DNA of 64,000 nucleotides from Ardenticatenaceae bacterium (GCA_020634415.1 JACKBT010000017.1:44513-108512), one strand, 5' to 3'; counted from the first letter of the stretch, positions 1 through 9,624 are shown. Notes: generated by a model not told the origin, from the sequence alone. Translations and numbers: made by a program.

Positions 1-2599
1 ATAAATCCCGCAAATGCTGTACACAAGAGCGGCTTTTTTGCGGAAAAATGACATTCAACTGAGCTAACTGTTCGGGCAAGCCGAGCTTATGGGCAAAGGG
101 ACGCACCAGAGGCAGAATATCTTTGTCAATTGTTAGTTCCATTACCTCCTGCGCATACGCTTGTTGTTCAGATGAAACAGGTGCGGTTGGTTGCAGAATT
201 GCCCATACACGGCCGAGTGTGTCACTGTCATAAACCAATGACAGTAGATGAAAAATATGCTCCTGATGAAGAGCGACCATGCGTTGTAGGGCGTTAAGCA
301 ACAGGAACAGTTCTTCCTGTTGAGCATCTTGCTGTAAATCAAGAATCATTTGGATGATGGCAGTCGCATGTTGCCCCTCCGCCCGAATTTGTTGAAAGAC
401 AGTGCTTCGCTCTTTTGCCGCCACCTGAAAACCGACTTGGTTCAGTCCCATAAGAATCTGTCGGCGCACGATGTGGTCGGGATGATTGAGATGATTACTG
501 AGGAAAGCAAGTGCGTCAGGTGTGCCCATGCGCCCTAAAATATAAATGATTTCCTGCTGTACTTCCGGCTGGGATGTTGTGGCAAAGGCGTTTTGTAGGG
601 CAGATACGGCCGTTTCTCCCGCCGTCATCAAAGACATGGTCGCCACTTTTCTTGTCTCAGGCACAGCCAAAGCATCAATGAGAGTAGGCCATAAGTCAGG
701 AAAATGGGCAGCTGCCGTTAATGCCGCTTGCCTGACGCTAAGGTCTGGATCGTTCAGCAATTGAGGCAAGAGAATCTTGCAAGCTGGATCGCCTGTTTCC
801 GCGATAATGTTAGCCGCTAATTGGCGCTCTACCTTATCAGAAGTATGCGCTAAATGCTTAAGCCGCTGCCGGGCATCTTCTCTTACATCTGTATCTGCAT
901 TACGCAGCAGCCCGATGAACGCCCCTTGCCGAATTTGGACATTCTTATGGGCAAGAAATGGCTCAATCTCAGATAAAACAGTGCTGCTGGCAAGAGTGGC
1001 TAAGGTGCGTAAGGCTACAGCCAAAACCTCTGGTGAACTTTCTTGGGGAATGTGTTGACTTACGGCTGTTACTGCATCCCCCAAGCCCATTTTCTCAATC
1101 CGTGTCAACACCTCTTGCCGCACTTCTGGCACAGGATGGGTTAACAGTTCAGGCCATAAATCAGCCATAGCTTCTGGCTGATGTTGCATGAGTGTATCTA
1201 GAGCATAGAGAACGACACCAGCATGGGGACTGTTTCGGCTTTGGCGGATAATGTCTAAGGCTTCTTCATCGAATGGCAGTTGAGCATTTCCTTGAAAGAG
1301 CCGCTGCGCTAAGGCATCTTGCACCTGACGTGGATAGGCTCGGCCAAGACGAATACCCACAGCTAACCACATTCCTAACACCAGCAGTGCTATATAAGCG
1401 AGCCAAACTGGTGTGAAGCCCAGTACATTGGTGAAGAATAAAAGGGCCAAACCTGCTGCCCCAATCGCGAGGGGATAAATGATGCCTACAACTGTCGTTT
1501 GTGCTTGGGTGCGTTGATGGGCAGGCAGGGGTTGGTACATGACATTGACGGCCGCGCTGTCAACCGCGTCCAAGATGAGGCGATACAAATTGGCTAACAC
1601 AGCCAGGGTAAAGAGTACGGCCGTTCCTACTCCCAAACTCCCCAACAGCGCAAACAGCCCCATCAAAATGAGTAAGCCCACCGGCGTGGCTAAAATCATG
1701 GCGCGTACCCCAAAACGATTGAGCACACGCCCTACGACAAAGGCTTGAATAATCAGGCTGAGCACGCCAAATGCACCGAAAAAGATGCCGATAAAACTAG
1801 CCAAAGCATCTTCATTGGCGAATTGTAATTCTGCCTGACTGTAGAAAATGTTGTCAACAAAATAGATGCCTACAATGAACAAGGCGAATAAGCCAATGAT
1901 GAGACGGACATAGGCATTCTTAAATAGGCTGTCTGACTGCTGAGAACTAGCAGAACTTGTTTGTGCTTTGTTTACCTGTACTTTCCCCATTGTGTCAGCA
2001 TGTTGTCGTACAATCTGGTTCAACAAGATAATGGTAACGACGATGATGAATGAGGCTACAAAAAATAGATTGGAGATGCCTAACCAATTGATAAGCAAGG
2101 GTGCTAAAAAGCCGGCCAAAATCGTAGCGACATGTTCGCCTGCACTGAGTAATCCAAAAAGCCGCTTTCCTTGTTGTAAATTAAAGACACGGCCGAGTAA
2201 ATTCCAAAATGAAGAGATGGTGAGGCTGTTGTTAACGCCAAAGTAGATGGGGAGGGTGAAGAGAAGCCCAGAAACGGCCGTAATGTTTAAGCCAACACCA
2301 TAACTGAGCAAAGTCAACAGCAAAAAACCATGAACACCTAACAGTACCTTGCCTAACGGTAGGCGTTGATTCAACCGCATGATAACGGCCGATACCAACG
2401 GGGCCACAATGCTAATCCCTATATAGGCATAAGGCAGCATCGTGGCATCAAACTGCGTCAGAAAAAGGGCATAGCAGGCCATTCTGACCAAAACATTGGC
2501 CGCATACAGCAAAAGGGCATAGGCAAGCGTAAGGCTGACTAATCTGACTTCACTTGCTTGAATGTTGAAGAGTGACAATAGGGTAGATTTCCACTTCAT
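1..2599 (-). CDS. NTT/MFS-like membrane transporter fused to HEAT repeats (3' end outside window)
   Basis: One open frame runs from an ATG preceded by AAGGAG to the window edge, giving at least 866 codons with no stop. The first ~410 residues hold about 10-12 hydrophobic segments, as in MFS or nucleotide-transporter (NTT, ADP/ATP carrier-like) proteins. The following ~450 residues are soluble repeats of paired helices with recurring HP(V/D)xxVRxxxL-type turns (for example PVPEVRQEVL, DPDLSVRQAAL, HPDHIVRRQIL), the signature of HEAT repeats. Free-living bacteria are known to carry NTT-HEAT fusions, some ending in a cyclic-nucleotide-binding domain, which could lie beyond the edge. The substrate cannot be told from sequence. 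Several ACGGCCGT palindromes lie inside the frame as Thr-Ala-Val. Confident as a transporter-HEAT fusion; less so for NTT versus generic MFS. Confidence 0.8.
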   Translation of the reverse strand, partial: MKWKSTLLSLFNIQASEVRLVSLTLAYALLLYAANVLVRMACYALFLTQFDATMLPYAYIGISIVAPLVSAVIMRLNQRLPLGKVLLGVHGFLLLTLLSYGVGLNITAVSGLLFTLPIYFGVNNSLTISSFWNLLGRVFNLQQGKRLFGLLSAGEHVATILAGFLAPLLINWLGISNLFFVASFIIVVTIILLNQIVRQHADTMGKVQVNKAQTSSASSQQSDSLFKNAYVRLIIGLFALFIVGIYFVDNIFYSQAELQFANEDALASFIGIFFGAFGVLSLIIQAFVVGRVLNRFGVRAMILATPVGLLILMGLFALLGSLGVGTAVLFTLAVLANLYRLILDAVDSAAVNVMYQPLPAHQRTQAQTTVVGIIYPLAIGAAGLALLFFTNVLGFTPVWLAYIALLVLGMWLAVGIRLGRAYPRQVQDALAQRLFQGNAQLPFDEEALDIIRQSRNSPHAGVVLYALDTLMQHQPEAMADLWPELLTHPVPEVRQEVLTRIEKMGLGDAVTAVSQHIPQESSPEVLAVALRTLATLASSTVLSEIEPFLAHKNVQIRQGAFIGLLRNADTDVREDARQRLKHLAHTSDKVERQLAANIIAETGDPACKILLPQLLNDPDLSVRQAALTAAAHFPDLWPTLIDALAVPETRKVATMSLMTAGETAVSALQNAFATTSQPEVQQEIIYILGRMGTPDALAFLSNHLNHPDHIVRRQILMGLNQVGFQVAAKERSTVFQQIRAEGQHATAIIQMILDLQQDAQQEELFLLLNALQRMVALHQEHIFHLLSLVYDSDTLGRVWAILQPTAPVSSEQQAYAQEVMELTIDKDILPLVRPFAHKLGLPEQLAQLNVIFPQKSRSCVQHLRDL

Positions 2600-2696
2600 G
2601 GGGTTACTCCTTGGACTAAAGCAAAGAATGAAATGCGTAACAGGATAAGCAAGCAGGTATAGACATGCTGCCTCTTTTGACTATTAAGGGAAAAAT

Positions 2697-2804
2697 CTAG
2701 CAGGCTGTCGGAAAAATGGTCGTAGGCGCGGTATCCTTACCGCGTTCCCAGAGGGCGAAAGGGATTTCGCGGCTACAAATTGGGGTTCTCCGACAAACTG
2801 CTAG
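2697..2804. repeat. MITE-like element with imperfect terminal inverted repeats
   Basis: A 108-bp block begins CTAGCAGGCTGTCGGA and ends with the near-complement TCCGACAAACTGCTAG. Inside are a second inverted pair (GTAGGCGCGG against CGCGGCTAC) and a small hairpin, GCGGTATCCTTACCGC. It fills most of the gap between two leftward genes and encodes nothing. The structure suggests a small non-autonomous mobile repeat or a REP/BIME-like unit, possibly also acting as a terminator. Confidence 0.6.
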
Positions 2805-2851
2805 AAGAAAGAGAATGTTCTAAAGTTGTTTGGTGGCTAGTAGTTGGTCGT

Positions 2852-3724
2852 TTATGTACTTGTGTGAACGATGTAAGCAGTGTGTTGGGTCAAAGTTGTA
2901 ATAGGTCTACATTGAAGTAAATATAGTGTGCCATCTGCATAAGCACACTCCACATCAACTGGGATCCCCATCGCTTTTTCGAGTGTGAGGGCAAGTTGAG
3001 CTATTTCCAGCACTTGCTCATCATTGAGCGAGGCCTGGCTGCGTAAGAAGCGTGGCACGTCCACTTCCAACGTACCGCCTGGCACAGCAACCGTCATGTG
3101 CTGCTTGTCGGCAATGATGCGGCTGCTAATTGTCTGCTCAGGCTTGCTCACCACAAAAGTGTCGGGCGTGACTGTGCCGCCCACGATGCTTTCACCTAAC
3201 CCCCAACTGGCGTTGATCATGATCAAGTCCCGTTCGCCTGTAACTGGATTAGCACTAAAGACAACGGCCGAACTGTCTGCCGCCACCAACTGCTGCACAA
3301 GCACCGCAATTTGCGGCCGCTCCGAAGTCAGCCCTTGTTGGCGACGATAGGCTAAGGCCCGTTCGGAATGCGCCGATTGCCAGCATTGGGCGATGGCCTG
3401 AATGATGGCCTCTACACCCACGATGTTGAGGTAGGTTTCATGCTGTCCGGCGAAGGAAGCGTCGGCACTGTCTTCATCTACGGCGGAAGAGCGAACGGCC
3501 GTTACCAATTCAGCCAAACCATGGCAGGCCATCAGCATAGAAACGGCCGTAACCACATCATCATACAAATCAGAAGGGTGCATCTCATGCAATGCCGTCG
3601 CCGGGATACAAAAGCCATCTGGCACACGATGGAATGCGCGGGCCAGGCGGCTGAGATTGGCCGCTTTGCCTCCCACGAGAGCCGCATCAAACGATTTGGG
3701 ATCACCCAGCCAGAGCAGGTTCAT
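2852..3724 (-). CDS. PEP/pyruvate-binding (ATP-grasp) subunit of a split PEP-utilising enzyme
   Basis: The protein is 290 aa. It matches the N-terminal ATP-grasp domain of PEP synthase, PPDK and rifampin phosphotransferase: VGGKAANLSRL near residue 18, VRSSAVDEDSADASFAGQHETYLN near 80-102 (the nucleotide-binding Arg-Ser-Ser and Gly-Gln segments), VFSANPVTGERD near 155, and the closing VDVECAYADGTLYLLQCRPIT typical of this domain's end. It lacks the middle and phosphohistidine domains; these are encoded by the gene just upstream, which it overlaps by 23 bp. GAGGAG sits before the ATG inside that gene, so translation is probably coupled. The natural substrate is unknown. The two proteins probably form one enzyme that uses ATP to phosphorylate a small molecule through a histidine relay. 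Confidence 0.8.
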   Translation of the reverse strand: MNLLWLGDPKSFDAALVGGKAANLSRLARAFHRVPDGFCIPATALHEMHPSDLYDDVVTAVSMLMACHGLAELVTAVRSSAVDEDSADASFAGQHETYLNIVGVEAIIQAIAQCWQSAHSERALAYRRQQGLTSERPQIAVLVQQLVAADSSAVVFSANPVTGERDLIMINASWGLGESIVGGTVTPDTFVVSKPEQTISSRIIADKQHMTVAVPGGTLEVDVPRFLRSQASLNDEQVLEIAQLALTLEKAMGIPVDVECAYADGTLYLLQCRPITTLTQHTAYIVHTST

Positions 3725-5486
3725 GAGTCGTCTCCTCTACCAGAATGCGTACTGTGCCGTCAGTGCCATTTACTTCCACAAGCTGTCCATCGCGGATCGT
3801 TTTTGTGGCGATACTCGCCCCAACGACGGCGGGAATACGATATTCGCGGGCAACAACGGCCGTATGCGACAACACGCCCCCATTATCCGTCACCACCGCT
3901 GCCGCTGTGGCAAACAGCGGTGTCCAGGACGGTTCCGTCGCCACTGTTACCAACACATCACCGGACTGTAATCTGCCAGCCTCGTCTAGGGAGTGTATTA
4001 CCCTGGCCGTGCCTTGCACCACTCCCACCGAACCGCCTAATCCTTGCAATAGATTGGCTGCTGGTTGGCTCCCATTGGCTTGCGCCATTTCGCCCTTAAA
4101 AATAGCCCGAACCATTGAGCCACTATCCGACAGGTCAAAGGGCGGGGCTGTGCCTAGCATCGGCGGCGGGGTCATTTGGCCGAAATGTGCCATCTCAGCC
4201 TTGCGCTGCTGCACCAGTGGTTTCAAGGAACTATTGCCATTGGCCTGTAGTTCTTCGGGTGTCAGGTAAAAAACGTCATCGGCTGCATCCAGTATTCCTG
4301 TTTGCGCCAGACGCACCCCAAATTCGGCGGCGATGCGACGGATGTGATAGAAGAAGCGTTGGTCAATCCAAACGTTGTGGTCTTCATGCACAATGGTGGC
4401 AATTTGGGCGGCTTTTAATAGCGTTTCAAAGCGAGTGACCACAGGCTGAGGATAGCCCGTGAGCTGGGCGCGGGCAGTGGCAACGGCCGTTTCCCGCTCA
4501 ACAACTGCCACATTTTCTGTTTCAGGCTGGCGATCAGGCAGCGTAATGTACGCCTGCAAATTTCGGATGGCTGGTGTCGGCTCCTCGATCCAGCTTGGCT
4601 CGTTTAGGTTAAAGACAGCGTTGAGACGCTGCCCATATTCAGCCAGCCAGCTACGCAGCTCAGCCAAAAACGGTTTGCTGGCAGGCAATTTTTCCAGAGC
4701 CAAGATGACTTCGCTAGCTGTGTACTTGGCGAGAATCGTATGTACTTCGGGGATGGCGCGGGCGGTGCGGCTTAACTGCCACAAAGCCTCGTCGCTTTTC
4801 ACAGTCAGATTGTCAAACCCCTGCGTCAATCGCAGCGCATCCAGCGTCGTAGCGCCAGCGAACAGTTCGCAATAGAACTCTTCAAACTGGCTCATGGCAA
4901 AGAGCATCGGCATTAAAATCTTGTGATGGATGGCACCGATACATTCGGTGCGTCGCATCGCTTCTGCCAGGTGGGCACGCAGTTGATCCAGACTCATGCC
5001 GCGCAGATCGCTGCTTTCAAAATAGGCCAGATGCTGTTTGATTTCGGGCAGAAGTTCCTCGTGCCAATAGGTATCGAACCGTTCGATGATGGGGTTGAGA
5101 GCCACCTCTTGCTGTTTGGACATACCTGCTCCTACCTTGCCCATCATCGCTTTAAACATACTGGGTGCAGCACGGCTGATTAACCCCATGGCTTTCATGA
5201 CGACCTCTGGCGGAGCGGCTTTGGGGGCCATGCCGATATAGGCAAAGGTGTTGATACGGCTCATACGCGCTTCAAATGGCAGCCCCGCCTTCTCCAGGCC
5301 AATGTTGCCGCCAACGGTGAAGGCGTCGATTACTGCATAGATGAACGGCCGTATCGAGGTTCTGTATTGGGAAAAGGTCAACCAAGTGATCTTGGCATCC
5401 TGCGGATCATCCCAAGTGACTGGAAAGTCCAGGGGAGGCAGAACAGGTTGACCAGGAACGACTGTTTGGGCTGCTTTATCAGACAT
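3702..5486 (-). CDS. PEP-utilising mobile (phosphohistidine) subunit with acceptor-binding-type domain
   Basis: The protein is 594 aa and its ATG is preceded by GGAGA. The last ~100 residues are the swivelling phosphohistidine domain: LVTVATEPSWTPLF, then TDNGGVLSHTAVVARE with the phospho-acceptor His at about 541, then IPAVVG. The first ~450 residues resemble the helical middle region of rifampin-phosphotransferase-like proteins, opening with a WDDPQD...W...R segment. No ATP-grasp domain is present; the overlapping downstream gene supplies it. Together the pair reproduces the three parts of the 892-aa homologue at 34.4-37.1 kb, but with the gene order reversed. Likely a small-molecule phosphotransferase; PEP synthase is less likely because the middle domain is not of the PpsA type. 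Confidence 0.75.
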   Translation of the reverse strand: MSDKAAQTVVPGQPVLPPLDFPVTWDDPQDAKITWLTFSQYRTSIRPFIYAVIDAFTVGGNIGLEKAGLPFEARMSRINTFAYIGMAPKAAPPEVVMKAMGLISRAAPSMFKAMMGKVGAGMSKQQEVALNPIIERFDTYWHEELLPEIKQHLAYFESSDLRGMSLDQLRAHLAEAMRRTECIGAIHHKILMPMLFAMSQFEEFYCELFAGATTLDALRLTQGFDNLTVKSDEALWQLSRTARAIPEVHTILAKYTASEVILALEKLPASKPFLAELRSWLAEYGQRLNAVFNLNEPSWIEEPTPAIRNLQAYITLPDRQPETENVAVVERETAVATARAQLTGYPQPVVTRFETLLKAAQIATIVHEDHNVWIDQRFFYHIRRIAAEFGVRLAQTGILDAADDVFYLTPEELQANGNSSLKPLVQQRKAEMAHFGQMTPPPMLGTAPPFDLSDSGSMVRAIFKGEMAQANGSQPAANLLQGLGGSVGVVQGTARVIHSLDEAGRLQSGDVLVTVATEPSWTPLFATAAAVVTDNGGVLSHTAVVAREYRIPAVVGASIATKTIRDGQLVEVNGTDGTVRILVEETTHEPALAG

Positions 5487-5536
5487 TGTAATCTCCGCAT
5501 GTTACTAGGGTTCGGTAAAAAACAAGTTTGGGCTTT

Positions 5537-5586
5537 GAGAGACTAGAGACTAGCCGCTCTCCAATCTCTAGTCTCCAGTCTCTATC
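5537..5586. repeat. Heptad-repeat hairpin (GAGACTA family)
   Basis: The left arm is built of 7-bp GAGACTA-like units and the right arm of complementary CTCTAGT / CTCCAGT units, separated by a few bases. This is one of about ten such hairpins in the window. It lies between the split PEP-enzyme operon and the small secreted protein gene. Confidence 0.75.
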
Positions 5587-5628
5587 AAACCAAGAAGTTT
5601 ATTCTGCGCTTACCAAGTGTTGTGAGGA

Positions 5629-6006
5629 TTATGGTGTGAAGAAGCCAGTCAGCGCAAACTCGAAGGTCAAGCCGCCCCTAACCTCTGTCACAAAACAGGT
5701 TGTCAAGTCACCTTGGAGGCCTTGAGCCTGACCGTTTCCTGCGCCATAGGGGACGGTTCCAGTTTGTCCTGTTTCCACGATAGTGAAGTCAACCTGTGTT
5801 AAATGGAAACCGCCAGTGCTGTTTACGTCTAGTAAAGTTGGTGACCCAGCGGGCATAACAACAAAGGTCACGGTGCCATCGCCACACTGAAGTGTCGCAG
5901 TGAATGTATTCGGATTGTTCGTCGCATCCGCCGAAACGATCGTAGGTAGTGCAAAGAATAATACTAATAACAAGATTCCGATAAGTAAATTCCAATTTGT
6001 TTTCAT
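5629..6006 (-). CDS. Small secreted protein of unknown function
   Basis: The start is set at MKTNWNLL because GGAGG lies 5-6 bp before it; an upstream in-frame ATG has no ribosome site. The 125-aa product begins with a Sec signal peptide: a hydrophobic stretch LLIGILLLVLFFALPTIV, then a likely cleavage after SA. The mature part is about 100 residues, Thr/Gly-rich and predicted to be beta-rich, with two cysteines (LQCGDGT and TTCFVT) that could form a disulfide outside the cell. No family is recognised. It ends within a few residues of the PGAGNGQ / RGGLTFEF segments with no anchor, so release outside the cell is likely. Confidence 0.6.
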   Translation of the reverse strand: MKTNWNLLIGILLLVLFFALPTIVSADATNNPNTFTATLQCGDGTVTFVVMPAGSPTLLDVNSTGGFHLTQVDFTIVETGQTGTVPYGAGNGQAQGLQGDLTTCFVTEVRGGLTFEFALTGFFTP

Positions 6007-6074
6007 GATAACCTCCATCAAAGTAAATAAAAAGATTGATAACAATTTCAAAACCCAACTTTTTTCATGCAGAC

Positions 6075-6788
6075 CTAGAGCAATCCGGCAATAGCAGCCC
6101 AGATAGCAACCACAAAGCCTACTAACAGGGCAGGGGCCAGACGCAAAGTGATCCGTGCTGCCTGAAGTTGCCGACGCATTGTCTTTTTGTCATTGACCTT
6201 TGGGAATGGTGTATCAGGTACAGGAACTCCCAGAAATTGACAAAGCGGTTCCCAACCCTCTTTGACGTTAAAAATAAGCAGCTGATCGGCGGGAACCGTT
6301 CGTTTGACTTCTTCTGTCCGTTCATTAAATATTTCGATGGCTCGTTGGCGGTTCTCAAACTGACCTTCAAATAAGCCGTTCCAGATCAGCGTGTCCGACA
6401 TTGTGACCCATTGACCAAACATCTTGACCATTCGTTGTACCCATTTGGGGAACACGGTCGAGCCGGCCGATAGATAAATCGTTTCCATTGTGCTGGCGTA
6501 CCACTTTTCTGGCTCACGAACGGTGTGAACGACTTTGGCCTCTGGAAAGGCAGACAGAATTTCTTTGTACAGTACGCTGGCGGGAAAATCAACGGCCGAT
6601 TCATAATTTTGAAATATTTTTTGCCAATTAGCAGGTTTGCCCTGTGAGATATGATACCAGGCTTCCGTGTGTTCTTTGTTAAGCGCCACCTCATCCATAT
6701 GATAGCAAGGCCCAAACCCGAGTTGCTCTAAGGCTGCTTTCATTGACATTGTGCCTGTGCGTCCAAATCCAGAACCGATTACTTTCAT
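6075..6788 (-). CDS. Sulfotransferase-family protein with C-terminal membrane segment
   Basis: The start at MKVIGSGFGR is supported by AGGAG about 8 bp upstream. GSGFGRTGTMSMKAAL at residues 4-19 is the 5'-phosphosulfate-binding loop of the Sulfotransfer_4-type family. VVHTVREPEKWYAS near 90 is the region that normally contacts the 3'-phosphate of PAPS. FNVKEGWEPLCQFLGVPVP near 180 is the C-terminal family motif. The last ~20 residues (LLVGFVVAIWAAIAGLL) form a probable transmembrane anchor, unusual for soluble members. The acceptor is unknown. CysD and CysNC, which make PAPS, are encoded at 30.3-33.2 kb. Confidence 0.82.
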   Translation of the reverse strand: MKVIGSGFGRTGTMSMKAALEQLGFGPCYHMDEVALNKEHTEAWYHISQGKPANWQKIFQNYESAVDFPASVLYKEILSAFPEAKVVHTVREPEKWYASTMETIYLSAGSTVFPKWVQRMVKMFGQWVTMSDTLIWNGLFEGQFENRQRAIEIFNERTEEVKRTVPADQLLIFNVKEGWEPLCQFLGVPVPDTPFPKVNDKKTMRRQLQAARITLRLAPALLVGFVVAIWAAIAGLL

Positions 6789-6912
6789 GATGTTGCTCCT
6801 TGTTTTGTGTGTTGATGACAGTTTACAGGGCGTATGGGGAGGACACATCGGTAAGTTGCCTATAAGGCTTGCCTATTTAGGTTGCCTATTTGGGTTTGGG
6901 AAAAAGCATACT

Positions 6913-6996
6913 GTCATTTCGAGCCGTCTTCGGCGAGAAATCCCGACGAAATTGATGATCCGTCGGGATTCCTCCTCGAAGACTCGTCGGAATGAC
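6913..6996. repeat. 84-bp inverted-repeat element (GTCATTTCGAGC type)
   Basis: The block starts GTCATTTCGAGCCGTCTTCG and ends CGAAGACTCGTCGGAATGAC. Its inner arms AATCCCGACG and CGTCGGGATT flank a 12-base loop. It is noncoding and lies in the ~290-bp gap upstream of the sulfotransferase. A much shorter relative, with both ends but almost no middle, lies upstream of coxG. Confidence 0.65.
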
Positions 6997-7077
6997 AAGA
7001 AAAACGGCCGTTTGCCTCACAAAACCATTGCCTATTTGACTCTAGACCTTGGACGGGGCGACCACAAGGGTACGCCC

Positions 7078-9485
7078 CTACGGCAGTAGCCCGCGCTCTT
7101 GAGCCACACGGAGGGCAGCATCGCGGGATTTGACACCCAGTTTGTCATAGATTGAACGAAGGTGCGCGTCCACCGTGCGGCGGCTGACGACGAGCTGTTC
7201 AGCAATTTGGGGGTTGCTCAATTCTTGGGCGAGGAGTTGGAGGACATCAAGCTCTCGTGGCGTTAGGCTGTCAATTGACTGGGTTGGAGACGTTGACGGG
7301 TTTGGAATTGCTTGGAGGTCGGCGATACTCATTTGTCGGCCGACGGCCAACTCTCGCGCAAACGCCTCTGCGCCCAATTGGGTACGCAAGTTATCATAAA
7401 AGTTGTGGGTTATTGTGAATCGGTCAAGAATAGCCAGATTGGGGTTACTATTGCCACCGTCAGCTCTAATATTGGCCAGGCCAAGAACCCTTGCCGACCA
7501 TGTTGCCAGATTCTGTTTCCACAAAACGAAAGCCAGATTGACTAAATTAAGTTCTAACACATGATCTTTGCGCCTATACGTTGACTCGATGATCTTATCC
7601 AGCGCTGTCGCGCCACGTCAAATTCTTCCTTTATTATGTCAAGATAGATATTGAAGTATCAGTACGTGCGTCGCTATATTCAGTGCGAGATTCCTTTAAT
7701 GACTGTTCCGCTTCATTGGCTAACGAGATTGCTGAGGCTACTTCACCTTGTATCAAAGAAAGTGTAGCACGTTGGATAACTGCCAGGCTAGCTCCATGCG
7801 ATCTTTGAACTGCCGAGAGAGCCTTTCATGCTCCGCTTGATAACGGATGTTTGCCTCGGTGAGGGATCGGGGCTGTAGAGAATGCTCAAGTGCATATCTT
7901 TATAGGCTTTTGCTTTCTCCATGGAGTCAGGCAAGGCGCCAATGAGGGTGGCTGCCTCGGCTAGGAATGCCCTCCGTGCTTCTTGGTCTTCTTGATATAA
8001 GGTGATGCGGGCTAAGCGGACGAGGGTCATAACCGTTCCGAACTGGTTATCGAAGGTGCGATAGAGAGCCAGGCTTTGTTCGCACAGCCCTCGCGCTCGG
8101 GCATAGTCACCTTGATATTGAGCCAGATAGCTGGCTTGGTACAACACCTTGGCGCGGAGGGTTGGCTCTGGTGTGGCATCCGTTTGCAAAGCCAGCACTT
8201 CTTCTAACAAGCGGCGGCCTTCTGTCCAACGGCCGTTCACAAACCAAAACTGCCCCAGTGTGCCAGCCATACGGTAGGCCACATCCGCATCACGGCTTTC
8301 TAACGCCCAGCGCAAAGCTGCCCGAAAATTGTCTTGTTCTAATTCCAGGCGAGGCAGCCATGCTTTTTGATTGGCTCCGAGTAGGTGGGGTTCGGCTGCT
8401 TCGGCTAGGGCTGTGTACCAGTGGGCATGGGCGTGACGGGCGGTTTGTAATTCGGCCGTTTGCGCCAACTGTTCCCAGCCAAATTCACGAATCATCTCCA
8501 GCATGGTGAAGCGAGGCGTGCCGCCGCTACCCGTTTGCCGAATGAGGCTTTTGTTGACCAGCGAATCCAGCGTCTCGAAAGAAGCAGGCGTGCCAATCAC
8601 AGCCAAAGCCGCCTCCAGCGTACAGCCACCCACGAAAACGGCTAAACGACGCAGGGCCTGTCGTTCTTCATCTGTTAATAACTCATAGCTCCAGCGCACG
8701 GCTCGCCGCACTGTCTGATGGCGGTCGGGCAGGTCACGGGCGCCGCTGCGGAGCAGTTGCAGGGAGGATGTTTGCAGCTGCTCTAGCAGGGCTTGGGGCG
8801 GGAACAGCTTGATGCGGGCAGCGGCCAATTCAATAGCCAGGGGCAGGCCATCTAACTGTTTACAGATGCCGGCCACAGCAGCGGCGTTTTGCTCGGTCAG
8901 TTGGAAATCAAGCTGGACGGCCTGGGCGCGTTGGACAAACAGTTCAATGCTTGGAGAGCGTCGAAGTTCGGCGAGAGTTGGCTGTTGGGGCAAGGCCAGG
9001 GGGGAGAGCAGGAACTCTTGCTCGCCACGCAGGCGCAAGGGTTCACGGCTGGTGACGAGGAGGCGCAGCCCCGCGCTGGTGGTAAGCAGTTCTGTCAACA
9101 AGGGGGCAGCGTTGATGATCTGCTCGAAATTGTCGAGGACGAGGAGGATTTGCTTGTCTTGTAGATATTCTTTGAGGGTATCCAGCCGCAGTTGGCGGGG
9201 GGATTCGGGGACATTGAGGGTTTGGGCGATGGTGGGGATGATGAGGGTAAGGTCGTTGATGGGCGCGAGGGGAACGAAACAAACGCCGTCGGCGAAAAGG
9301 TCTTGCAGGGCGTGGGCGGCGGCGAGGGAGAGGCTGGTCTTGCCAACGCCAAAGGGGCCGGTGATGGTGACGAGGCGCAAGTTTGGCCGCTGGAAGAGTT
9401 GGCGCAGGGTGGCTATTTCCTGTTCTCGCCCGAGGAGGGTGGTGAGGGGTGTGGGGAGAGGGTAACGGCCGTTCATGATGCACAT
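7078..9485 (-). pseudogene. Frameshifted NB-ARC ATPase / TPR / LuxR-type regulator
   Basis: The intact N-terminal part (565 codons) has the AfsR/NB-ARC layout: Walker A GPFGVGKTS near residue 44, Walker B ILLVLDNFEQ, VTSREPLRL, GLPLAIELAAARI, then TPR-like helices. The C-terminal 160 codons carry a LuxR helix-turn-helix (LTPRELDVLQLLAQELSNPQIAEQL...VSRRTVDAHLRSIYDKLG). Between them the frame is broken. Near 7860 the homologous reading moves to another frame (EANIRYQAEHERLSRQFKD), stops near 7763, and resumes in a third frame (RATLSLIQGEVASAISLANEAE) before ending near 7640. Restoring these shifts yields one continuous regulator, so this is recent decay and not two genes. A sequencing error could explain one shift but hardly all of them. 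Confidence 0.85.
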
Positions 9486-9527
9486 TATATGCTATTTTGT
9501 AATTATTCAGTCCCTCGAGTGAAAAAT

Positions 9528-9580
9528 CCTCCTGGAGGTTTCTTTTACGGAGGCTCTCTCGGGGGAAAACCTCCGGGAGG
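9528..9580. repeat. Inverted repeat in promoter-side gap
   Basis: CCTCCTGGAGGTTT at the left pairs with AAACCTCCGGGAGG at the right with one mismatch. The element lies between the divergently read regulator pseudogene and the thioredoxin-like gene. It may be a small palindromic repeat or a structured leader. Confidence 0.45.
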
Positions 9581-9624
9581 GTGAACAGTTTCGCTCTATG
9601 CTTGAACCACCTTCGTGGTAAAAT

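Noticed and set aside
9043..9584. Several long frames opposite the NB-ARC gene
   Set aside because: They are Arg/Pro- or Gly-rich shadow frames of a GC-biased gene; the minus-strand frame has the Walker motifs.
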